From Meishania sp964351985 (lineage in GTDB: Bacteria; Bacteroidota; Bacteroidia; Flavobacteriales; Flavobacteriaceae), in NCBI GenBank assembly GCA_964351985.1, contig CAYGPR010000013.1, positions 1 through 64,000 on the forward strand: a stretch of DNA of 64,000 nucleotides, in the 5' to 3' direction. Shown piece after piece: positions 6,789 to 14,967 of this stretch. Position numbers and translations under genes: made by a program. Each line of letters opens with the position of its first letter. Within the stretch, counting starts at the first letter, position 1. The notes under the pieces are model-generated. The model was given only the letters and a program-made list of their open reading frames with translations, searched no databases and was not told the origin of the DNA.

Positions 6789-9203
6789 TTACTCTGTTTT
6801 TAAACTCTTGACCGGATTCTGCATCGCCGCTTTTATCGTTCTAGAGCCAACCGTCAATAGTGCTATGACCATCGCCAATAATCCGGCTGCCAAAAAGAAC
6901 CATATTCCCAAATCTATCCTGTAGGCATAAATATCGAGGAATTGTCGCAAAAAATACCAAGCTATCGGTGTAGCGATCAAAAAAGAAATCAAGACCAATT
7001 TCAGAAAATCTTTGGTCAATAACACGGTAATCGAAGAGACGCTTGCACCCAATACTTTTCGCACCCCGATTTCTTTAGTGCGCTGGGCCACTATCAAAAG
7101 CGACATAGCGAACAGCCCGATACAGCTCAGGGCTATCGCGATAATCGAACCACTGGTAATCATGGTCGCCATGGTTTTTTCTCTTCGGAAGGTATTGTCG
7201 ATATTTTCGTCTAAAAACGATCCTAAAAATTCGGCGTTCGGCTCTATTTTTTTCCATGCCGTTTCAATAGCGCCAAAAGAGTTTGCCATATTAACCGGTG
7301 CTACCTTCACAAAAGCATAATACAAACCCGAATCCCTATCCAAGAAAAAAGTCAGGGGTTCGATGGATTTTGAAATATCCTGAAAATTATAATCCTTTAC
7401 AACACCTATAACATTAAATCGAAGGCTATCACTCATCGGAATATAAGCGGTCAATGGATCGGATTCGCCAAATTCTTTTGCCATGCTTTCATTGATAATA
7501 ATGCTTTGGGCATCGCCAGCATAGTTCTTATCAAAAGCGCGGCCCAGTACCAATTCAAGGCCCAAGGTTTCAAAATAATCATAATCGACCACTAAGGCGT
7601 TTGTACGTACACCCCTTCCCTTGTAATCGAAGCCCGAGATACTCGTGGACTGACTTCCATCTTTTCCCCTGCCCAGATTACCGCTGGAAGCTGTTACCCC
7701 CAATATATCTGGATTACCTGCAAGTTCGTCCCTTAATAATTGAACTGCTTCATAGGGGTTCTTTTTACCATCTATGGGAAATGAAATTATCTGCTCCTTA
7801 TCAAATCCCAAATCCTTATTCCGCATATAATCCACTTGGCCCCACAATACCAAAGTTCCGCTAATGAGCAAAATGGCAATCCCGAACTGAAAGACCATCA
7901 ATACATTGCGAACACGGTTGCTTCCTGAAGTTTCCAACTTTCCTTTCAGGGATTGAATGGTTCCCAATCGACTCAATAATAAGGCGGGATACCCCCCGAC
8001 CAACAGCGTTATTAAAAATGCGACTAAAAAAAACCCTAGAATAGCTAAGGGCGAGGTCAATATATTTAAAGAAATATCGGTACGGAACATCGTTTTAAAA
8101 TCATCAATCAATAGGGCACTAAGAAGAATTCCTATGCCGACCGACGCTAAAAACACAAAAAGGCTTTCGCTCCAGAACTGAAAAAACAAGTGCTTTTTCT
8201 GTGCACCCAAGGTCTTGCGCATGCCTATTTCCCTGAGACGTTGTGAACTTTTCGCAATACTCATATTGATGAAGTTCACGCAAGCAATGAACAGAATAAG
8301 AAACGCCACCCCCAAAATAAGATAGGGAACAATTCGAATAACGTCAGCGTAGCCTTTTCTGAAACTTGTAAAATGGACATCTTTGAGGGGCAATAAGCCT
8401 ATTTGGAAATATCGACCATCGGCATTTGCCATTGCCCCGTCGCGTTTTAGGTCTTCGATGCCCTCTTTGTAGTGTAAGTCGGCAAAAGCATATGTGTTTC
8501 GTTCGAACTGTTCGGCAAAAACCCCTGGCTGCAATTGGACATAAACTTCGTGATATTGGGAATTCCAAGTTTTCATGTTTTCGGCATACCCTGCATGGTT
8601 TTCAAAGGGTATCGCCATTTCAAACTCCAAACTGTTTTGAGTGTCGTGGTTTCCTACTACGGAGGCTATGGTAAAAGGTTCTTCTTTTCCATCGATCAGA
8701 ATATTGATTGTCTGGCCTACGGCCTCGGTACTACCGAACAGTTTATTCGCAGTTTCCTCAGTGATGACCACCGAGGATTTCGCTTCCAATGGATTATTCT
8801 TGTTACCCTTTAAAACGGGAAAAGTGAACATCTCGAAAAAATCGCTGTCGACCCATACTGCATCAAGGTTGATTTCTTTATCGCCATAAATGGTGAACGC
8901 TTCTTGTTCAAGAAAACGTGTGATTTTATCGACACCCGGCACCTCGGTTTTCAAAGCATCGGCAAAGGGTGCTGGCTGACTAGTCCCTGCTTCAGGACCT
9001 TTTGGGGTTTGTTGAGCCTGGTAAACCTGATAAATTCGATCTCCATTTTCATGGAAGCTGTCATAAGACAGGTCGAAAAAAGCAGCCATTGATAGTAAAA
9101 TAGCAACCCCAAAGGCGACCGAAAGTCCGATTACGTTCAGGAACGTGAATGTTTTGTCTTTCATCAAATTTCGCCAACCGATTTTTAGATAGTTTTTTAG
9201 CAT
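6789..9203 (-). CDS. P1: MacB/FtsX-type ABC permease, 804 aa
   Basis: Two-fold repeated architecture. TM1 is at about 20-42, then periplasmic MacB_PCD-like domain 1 (45-285), three helices of FtsX domain 1 (about 290-312, 345-365, 385-408), a fifth helix at 432-455, periplasmic domain 2 (460-675) and FtsX domain 2 (about 680-705, 735-755, 770-792). The cytoplasmic ATPase-contact motifs are REIGMRKTLGA and KEIGVRKVLGA. Periplasmic domain 2 has the family motif NVIGVVKDYNF; the equivalent in domain 1 is degenerate (FTIASVVGNH). It ends NPVKSLKTE. Being a fused pseudodimer, one chain should pair with two ATPase subunits. It is the last permease before ATPase1. Such permeases are mechanotransmitters rather than channels (MacB/LolCE knowledge). 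Confidence 0.9.
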   Translation of the reverse strand: MLKNYLKIGWRNLMKDKTFTFLNVIGLSVAFGVAILLSMAAFFDLSYDSFHENGDRIYQVYQAQQTPKGPEAGTSQPAPFADALKTEVPGVDKITRFLEQEAFTIYGDKEINLDAVWVDSDFFEMFTFPVLKGNKNNPLEAKSSVVITEETANKLFGSTEAVGQTINILIDGKEEPFTIASVVGNHDTQNSLEFEMAIPFENHAGYAENMKTWNSQYHEVYVQLQPGVFAEQFERNTYAFADLHYKEGIEDLKRDGAMANADGRYFQIGLLPLKDVHFTSFRKGYADVIRIVPYLILGVAFLILFIACVNFINMSIAKSSQRLREIGMRKTLGAQKKHLFFQFWSESLFVFLASVGIGILLSALLIDDFKTMFRTDISLNILTSPLAILGFFLVAFLITLLVGGYPALLLSRLGTIQSLKGKLETSGSNRVRNVLMVFQFGIAILLISGTLVLWGQVDYMRNKDLGFDKEQIISFPIDGKKNPYEAVQLLRDELAGNPDILGVTASSGNLGRGKDGSQSTSISGFDYKGRGVRTNALVVDYDYFETLGLELVLGRAFDKNYAGDAQSIIINESMAKEFGESDPLTAYIPMSDSLRFNVIGVVKDYNFQDISKSIEPLTFFLDRDSGLYYAFVKVAPVNMANSFGAIETAWKKIEPNAEFLGSFLDENIDNTFRREKTMATMITSGSIIAIALSCIGLFAMSLLIVAQRTKEIGVRKVLGASVSSITVLLTKDFLKLVLISFLIATPIAWYFLRQFLDIYAYRIDLGIWFFLAAGLLAMVIALLTVGSRTIKAAMQNPVKSLKTE

Positions 9204-9220
9204 AGCTGAGCATTTTTATT

Positions 9221-9316
9221 TTTATTCCCGAGAAGTCGGAAATCTGTTTACTTTTTCTTTAATGTTTCTTCCAACGTCGTATCCTCCCCAGCCCTCCCTC
9301 GAGGGGAGGGAGCTAG
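9221..9316. repeat. Intergenic repeat cluster between P2 and P1
   Basis: CCCGAGAAGTCGG at 9226-9238 is a near copy of the CCCGAGAAGTCGGG at 14900-14913. Further on, CCCTCCC at 9292-9298 and GGGAGGG at 9304-9310 form a 7-bp GC-rich hairpin with a 5-nt loop. No gene fits in this 123-nt gap. The hairpin lies downstream of P2 in the direction of transcription and may attenuate read-through into P1. Confidence 0.55.
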
Positions 9317-9326
9317 AGGAGCTTTT

Positions 9327-11747
9327 TTATTCATCCCGTAAAGCATTTACGGGGTTTCGATTCGCCGCCCGTATCGCCTGACTGCCAACCGTTAGCATCG
9401 CCACGATCAAGGCTATCAGACCTGCGCCGACGAAGTACCAAACCTGCAAGGGTATGCGATACGCGAAGCCTGACAACCAATTGCTAGCTAATAAATACGC
9501 AATGGGTAAGGCGATTAGTATCGATATCAAAACCAATTTGGCAAATTCGCTTGATAACATGACCGTTACCTGAGCAGCACTTTGGCCCAATACTTTTCTA
9601 ATGCTTATTTCTTTTTTTCTACGCTGAGTGGTAAAAACGGCAAGACCTAACAAACCGAGACAGGAAATCAAGGTCGCAAGACCCGCAAAATATTTAGATA
9701 AGCTCGCGACCCGTTTCTCGCCTTCGTAGAGGGCCTGATAATTTTCATCTAAAAACCGGAAGTCAAAGGGCATTCCTTTAATAAAATAGTCTCCGTACGC
9801 CTTTTTGACTCGTTCTATAGTAGCGGTTTCGTTACCGGTTTCCATTCTAACCATAAAGTTGGAGGACCAATTATTGTTATCCAACTGCATAAAAACAGGC
9901 ATCACTTTATTGTACATTTTATCGATGTGAAAATCTTTTATCACTCCAATAATTTCCTTGTCCTCTCCCCAAAGTGATATGACCTTTCCTATGGGGTTTT
10001 TTATGCCCATCTGTTCAATGGCGGCTTCGTTGAAAATAATCTTTGAGCTATCCGCTTTAAATTGCCTAGAAAACAAACGCCCCTCTTCAAGTTGCATTTG
10101 CATCGTTTCTATAAAGTCATATCCCCCTGAAATTTGGGCGAACTGTGCATTTTCATTTTCTATTTTGCCCGGCCAATTCACTCCGGTCGTCGTACCAAAA
10201 TCGGCCATCATAGTATGCTTGAAATTCGAGGCATTAACTACGCCGGGCGTATTTTTCAATAGCTGTAAAAAACTTTCGATCTGTTCGTCGGTCAAACCAC
10301 CCTCACTATCGGCCTCGTTCATGTTCGATTCCAAAACGCCGGACGAAAACCAAATGATATGTTCTTTATTGAAACCTAGATTCTTATCCTGAATAAAATT
10401 CATCTGTTTGTAGACGATAAAAACGGATGCAATCAGCACCACCGAGGTCACGAATTGAAAGACGACCAGACTTTTTCTGATAAAGTGGCCGCCACTATCT
10501 TTTGCCAGTTTTCCTTTTAGTCCATTGAGAACGGAAAGTCCTGACAGATATAAGGCTGGATAAATTCCTGCTACGATCCCAGTACTTAGGGTTATTAAGA
10601 GTATTCCCATGAAAAGATTGGCATCAAGATTCAAGGTCAACTCCTTTCCTGAGATACTATTGAATTGTGGAAGTAACAAAGAGACGAATATTAAAGCCAA
10701 TGCCATTGCAATGCAAGCGGTAAAAATCGATTCGCTCGTGAACTGCATCATCAAACTTTTTCGTTGTGCCCCAACTGATTTCTTTACCCCTATTTCCCTG
10801 ATTCTGGTGGATGCTCTCGCCGTTGCCATATTTACAAAATTGACACATGCAATAATCAATATCAAAAGGGCAATAATGGAAAACAAATGAACGTATTGTA
10901 TTCTTCCCCCGGAAACCGTACCGTTTTCATAATTGCCGTGCAGATAGCGTTCGGAATACGGTTGTGCAAGCAAGGTTTCGGGGACGTTTTTGTCCTTGGT
11001 CTGTAAAAAGTTTTTGATCTTGCCATTGAAGGATGTCAACGGAACACCGGATTTTAAAATGGCATAGGTCATTAAATCACTATTGTTCCATTCTTTTAAA
11101 TCATCATTTTCGGCCAAAAAGATTTCCATATTGAAAATGGCATCAAACTGGGCGGTCGAATTTTTAGGAAGCGTTTTAAAAACACCTGAGACGGTATACG
11201 TACCACCATATTCATCATGGACCCATTCCACGGTTTTGCCCATGGCATCCGTAGTTTTAAACAATTTTTTGGCCATTCCTTCCGAAATAACTACACCATT
11301 GGTATTTGCCAGCACCTGCTCAGGGATACCGTGTAATAAGGGATATGAAAAAATGGAAAAGAAATTCTTACTAGCGAATTGATTGGTGGCACTGAAAAAT
11401 TTATCGCCCCCGTCTGAAAGTAAAAACTTTTCTCCTTCGAACCACGAATCGTCCACTACGGAAACGGTCTGTTCCACTTCCGGAAATTCATTGGCAAGGG
11501 CTTCGGCCAATGGACCTTGGGTTACATCATCGGTTTCAATGCCATTTGGTGTCGGCAGATTTTCCAAAATTTGAACCAAACGGTCTCCCTTTTCATGAAA
11601 ATTGTCTACACTTAGTTCATCAATTACCCAAATGGCTATGAACATTGCACATGCTAGTCCGGTAGACATTCCTATGGTATTTATCAAAAAGGTGCTTTTA
11701 TGCTTTTTGATATTTCTGAAGAACAATAAGATGTTGTGTTTTAGCAT
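9327..11747 (-). CDS. P2: MacB/FtsX-type ABC permease, 806 aa
   Basis: Same eight-helix, two-periplasmic-domain plan as P1. The N-terminus MLKHNILLFFRNIKKHK lacks the usual LKIAWRNL but keeps the basic pre-TM1 segment. Coupling motifs are REIGVKKSVGA after the first FtsX helix and KEISIRKVLGQ in the second half. Periplasmic motifs are YTVSGVFKTLPKNS and EIIGVIKDFHI. The C-terminus is NPVNALRDE, shared with P3, and several stretches (YSERYLHGNYENG, QAIRAANRNPVNAL) match P3 closely, so P2 and P3 are sister copies. It starts 33 nt after the P3 stop. It is presumed to use ATPase1 or ATPase2, as no own ATPase lies next to it. Confidence 0.9.
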   Translation of the reverse strand: MLKHNILLFFRNIKKHKSTFLINTIGMSTGLACAMFIAIWVIDELSVDNFHEKGDRLVQILENLPTPNGIETDDVTQGPLAEALANEFPEVEQTVSVVDDSWFEGEKFLLSDGGDKFFSATNQFASKNFFSIFSYPLLHGIPEQVLANTNGVVISEGMAKKLFKTTDAMGKTVEWVHDEYGGTYTVSGVFKTLPKNSTAQFDAIFNMEIFLAENDDLKEWNNSDLMTYAILKSGVPLTSFNGKIKNFLQTKDKNVPETLLAQPYSERYLHGNYENGTVSGGRIQYVHLFSIIALLILIIACVNFVNMATARASTRIREIGVKKSVGAQRKSLMMQFTSESIFTACIAMALALIFVSLLLPQFNSISGKELTLNLDANLFMGILLITLSTGIVAGIYPALYLSGLSVLNGLKGKLAKDSGGHFIRKSLVVFQFVTSVVLIASVFIVYKQMNFIQDKNLGFNKEHIIWFSSGVLESNMNEADSEGGLTDEQIESFLQLLKNTPGVVNASNFKHTMMADFGTTTGVNWPGKIENENAQFAQISGGYDFIETMQMQLEEGRLFSRQFKADSSKIIFNEAAIEQMGIKNPIGKVISLWGEDKEIIGVIKDFHIDKMYNKVMPVFMQLDNNNWSSNFMVRMETGNETATIERVKKAYGDYFIKGMPFDFRFLDENYQALYEGEKRVASLSKYFAGLATLISCLGLLGLAVFTTQRRKKEISIRKVLGQSAAQVTVMLSSEFAKLVLISILIALPIAYLLASNWLSGFAYRIPLQVWYFVGAGLIALIVAMLTVGSQAIRAANRNPVNALRDE

Positions 11748-11780
11748 AATTTAATTTTTATGATGACGGCTCAAAAATTT

Positions 11781-14138
11781 TTATTCATCCCTTAGCGCAT
11801 TAACAGGGTTTCTATTCGCTGCCCGTATCGCCTGACTGCCCACAGTAAACATAGCAACCAAAAGTGCTATTATACCAGAACCGGCGAAATACCAAAAGCT
11901 GAGGGAAATCTTATAGGCAAAACCGGAAAGCCAATTGTTTGTCAGCACATAGGCAATCGGCAGTCCAATCAAAATGGAAACCAACACCAATTTCACGAAC
12001 TCACTGGTAAGCATTATCATGACTTGTCTGGCATTTTGACCCAATACTTTTCGTATACTTAGTTCTTTTTTTCTACGCTCCGCAGTAAAAATAGCCAGTC
12101 CAAAAAGGCCTAGACAAGAAATTATAATGGCCAAGCCCGCAAAATATTTTGACAAGGTTGCTACCCTATTTTCAGCCGCGTACAACCGCTGAAAATCTTC
12201 ATCTAAAAATTTATATTCAAACGGAAAACCTGGGTTATAACTTTCGTAGAAATTTCCGACTTCGTTAAGGGTTTCCTTCAGGTTTTCATTTTCAAGTTTG
12301 ACCATTACAGTATGAAGGCGATCCGGTTGCAAAAACATAAATGTAGGTGCCAATTGGTCTCGAAGTGAATTCAGGTGAAAGTTCTTGACAACTCCCGCAA
12401 TCTGACGCTCTTTTCCCCATAAACGTACAGTAGACCCAACTGGATTCTTTAAACCCATTACTTCAATAGCAGCTTCGTTGAAGATAATTTTCGTGCTATC
12501 GGATCCAAATTCCCTTGAAAATGTTCTGCCATGCGCCATTTCCATATTAAGGACTTCCATCAAATCATAATCTGACACCAAATATCGCATACCCAATTCA
12601 ACACCTTCTTCCTTTCCACTCCAATAGAGATCTGAGGTATTTCCGTTCCCACCAAAAATCCCGGAGGAAGCTCTCGCTACTTGCTTTACCCCAGTAATAT
12701 TTTTTACTTCGGATATAAATGTTTCGATATTGGTCTTTAGTTTCCCGTCCATGGCAAAATAGATTACATTTTCCCTGTCAAATCCCTGACTTTTATTTTG
12801 CATCAGGTCGACTTGTTTATAGACCACAAGTACTCCCACAATGAAAATTACCGATAGCGCAAATTGAAAAACGACCAGCCCTTTTCTGATCATGAATTCG
12901 CCAAAGCTCGTCTTAAGCTTTCCAGATAGTGCAGTGATAGTTTTGAATTTGGAAATATAAAATGCCGGATATATGCCAGCAACAAAACCTGTAATAAGTA
13001 TTATTAGAAGCGAGAACGTTGTGATTTCGGTATTTAAGTGAAACTCCATCTCTTTTCCGGTAATTTGATTAAAGGACGGTAACAGTAAAATGGTCAGGAC
13101 TATGGCAACCAAAAATGAAAAGGCCACCAGTAGCGTGGATTCTCCCAAGAACTGCATCACAAGTGATTTTCGTTTTATGCCGAGCGCTTTTCTTACTCCT
13201 ACTTCCTTCATTCTTAATGAGGCGTGTGCCGTTGAAAGATTCATAAAATTGATGCAGGCAATTACCAATATAAATAACCCTATAATCGCAAACAATTTAA
13301 CGTAATCAATACGTCCACCAACCTGCACGCCGTTTTCATAAGTACCATACAAATACCTTTCGGAATACGGTCTGGAAAACAATGTTGTTGTTTCATCTCC
13401 TTCATGTACTTCTAGAACATTTTTGATTTTTTCATTGAAGGCAGAGATATTTGTTCCCGGCTTTAACAACAAAAAAGTACTTGCAAAAGAGAAGCTCCAA
13501 TCTTCATAAAAGAACGGATAATGTTCAAAAAGCAAATCAAAGGGCAGTACAAAGTCGAACTGCATGGTAGATTCCGTAGGAACATCGTCGAAAATACCCG
13601 ATACCTGAAATTTCTTGGTAGTGTTGAAGGCAATGGATTGGCCCAAACCTTTTTCGGCCGAGCCGAATAATTTTTTTGCCAATTTTTCGGAAATTATGAT
13701 GCCCGTCATACCGGACAGCACATCGTCTTTGGCACCATAAAGTATCGGGAAACTAAATACATCAAAGAAGCCTTTATCGGCATATAATCCGCGACCATTG
13801 ATTGCGTTGTCGCCATAGGTCAAAGTACTTTTCTGTACACCGTTCACGGTTCGCACCGCTTTATCGATTTCAGGAAAATTCTCTTTCAGAACGGGAGCCA
13901 ATAAAGTAGAACTGTTGGAAAGCACATTGATTTGATCCCCTGAATCATGTTTCAACATGGTTTGAACAAGGCGGTCTTTGTTCTCATGGAATTTATCAAC
14001 TTTCAACTCATCGCTTGTCCATAGATAAACCAGTAACACACAGGTAAGACCGCTTACCAACCCAATTGAGTTGATCAAAAAAGTAAGCTTTGATTTCCTT
14101 ATTCTTCGAAAAAATAAAATAAGCCTTTGTTTAAACAT
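11781..14138 (-). CDS. P3: MacB/FtsX-type ABC permease, 785 aa
   Basis: One of the shorter full-length members. TM1 is near residues 18-40, with the first FtsX trio around 275-405 and the last around 665-775. Coupling motifs are KEVGVRKALGI and KELSIRKVLGQ; periplasmic motifs FQVSGIFDDVPTES and QIAGVVKNFHL; C-terminus NPVNALRDE. The YSERYLYGTYENG stretch before the first FtsX trio and the C-terminus match P2. It starts 20 nt after the stop of the GIN-domain gene, so it is probably translated from the same transcript. Confidence 0.9.
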   Translation of the reverse strand: MFKQRLILFFRRIRKSKLTFLINSIGLVSGLTCVLLVYLWTSDELKVDKFHENKDRLVQTMLKHDSGDQINVLSNSSTLLAPVLKENFPEIDKAVRTVNGVQKSTLTYGDNAINGRGLYADKGFFDVFSFPILYGAKDDVLSGMTGIIISEKLAKKLFGSAEKGLGQSIAFNTTKKFQVSGIFDDVPTESTMQFDFVLPFDLLFEHYPFFYEDWSFSFASTFLLLKPGTNISAFNEKIKNVLEVHEGDETTTLFSRPYSERYLYGTYENGVQVGGRIDYVKLFAIIGLFILVIACINFMNLSTAHASLRMKEVGVRKALGIKRKSLVMQFLGESTLLVAFSFLVAIVLTILLLPSFNQITGKEMEFHLNTEITTFSLLIILITGFVAGIYPAFYISKFKTITALSGKLKTSFGEFMIRKGLVVFQFALSVIFIVGVLVVYKQVDLMQNKSQGFDRENVIYFAMDGKLKTNIETFISEVKNITGVKQVARASSGIFGGNGNTSDLYWSGKEEGVELGMRYLVSDYDLMEVLNMEMAHGRTFSREFGSDSTKIIFNEAAIEVMGLKNPVGSTVRLWGKERQIAGVVKNFHLNSLRDQLAPTFMFLQPDRLHTVMVKLENENLKETLNEVGNFYESYNPGFPFEYKFLDEDFQRLYAAENRVATLSKYFAGLAIIISCLGLFGLAIFTAERRKKELSIRKVLGQNARQVMIMLTSEFVKLVLVSILIGLPIAYVLTNNWLSGFAYKISLSFWYFAGSGIIALLVAMFTVGSQAIRAANRNPVNALRDE

Positions 14139-14158
14139 GATTTTCCATTTTTAAGATT

Positions 14159-14875
14159 CTACTCTTTAGAAACCTTCCCCGAGCCTGAAAGTTTATTTCT
14201 TATTTTGCTTGGATTACCCTGATACTTCACATTGCCTGATCCCGAAACCCTCGTATCAAGAGCTTCATTGGCCGTTACACGAATATCCGAGGATCCCGAA
14301 GACCTGATATCGATTTTTTCGACATTCAATTCAAAGGCATTTATGTCGGAAGAGCCAGAAGCGGTAATATCCATAGTCAAAGCACTGCCGCTCAAGGTTA
14401 CATCACTTGAACCTGAAGAAATCACGGTAACGGATTTTGCATTCAAATCTAATTCCGCATTTCGTGCTCCCGAGGTGTGGACTTTAAAATTGTTCGCATC
14501 CAATGTTTTTTTACTCGTAACCTTACCCGAACCCGAAAGTCGCATACCATCAATTTTTTCAACTGGAACGGTAATAAAGACTTTTTCTCCGCGCGAAGGA
14601 TTTAGGTTAATATTGTTTTCGGACTTTATGGTCAAGGTACCGCCGCTCACTTCGGTCTCGATATATTCCAAGATATTGTCTTCCCCGGTCAGGGTTATTT
14701 TTCCCTCGGGGCCATCGATGAGTTCGACTTCATAAAAGCCCCCTACTCGAAGGGCATCATAATCGCCCGTGTTTCTTTCTATGTTTACGACGTTGCCGTT
14801 GCCCTTGATTTTCTTTTGTGCATTGATTGCTGTGATACAAAGAAATGCTACTGCCAGTGTTGTTAGATTTTTCAT
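14159..14875 (-). CDS. Exported GIN-domain (DUF2807) protein embedded in the permease run
   Basis: 238 residues from the ATG at 14875. The frame stays open 50 codons further upstream, through a dispersed repeat and into the end of P4, so that start is rejected. A signal peptide (MKNLTTLAVAFLCITAINAQ, cleavage after INA) exports it. The rest is a right-handed beta-helix-like repeat in which SGSG/SGSSD turns recur every ~20 residues (for example LSGSGKV, SSGSSDV, SSGSSDI, VSGSGNV), the hallmark of the putative auto-transporter adhesin head GIN domain. It has no membrane anchor or sorting domain. It is the only non-transporter gene inside the permease run, 20 nt before P3, and may be a periplasmic or surface partner. 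Confidence 0.87.
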   Translation of the reverse strand: MKNLTTLAVAFLCITAINAQKKIKGNGNVVNIERNTGDYDALRVGGFYEVELIDGPEGKITLTGEDNILEYIETEVSGGTLTIKSENNINLNPSRGEKVFITVPVEKIDGMRLSGSGKVTSKKTLDANNFKVHTSGARNAELDLNAKSVTVISSGSSDVTLSGSALTMDITASGSSDINAFELNVEKIDIRSSGSSDIRVTANEALDTRVSGSGNVKYQGNPSKIRNKLSGSGKVSKE

Positions 14876-14889
14876 AATTGATGTTCTTT

Positions 14890-14966
14890 TATTTATGTTC
14901 CCGAGAAGTCGGGAATCTGTTAATATATGTTTAAAGGTTCTCGACTGCGCTCGAACTGACAGTCTG
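14890..14966. repeat. Two dispersed repeats upstream of the GIN gene
   Basis: CCCGAGAAGTCGGGAATCTG at 14900-14919 is followed by TTCTCGACTGCGCTCGAA at 14938-14955. The first recurs at 9226 and the second at 6753. They fill the 92-nt gap between the P4 stop and the GIN start. Confidence 0.65.
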
Positions 14967-14967
14967 T

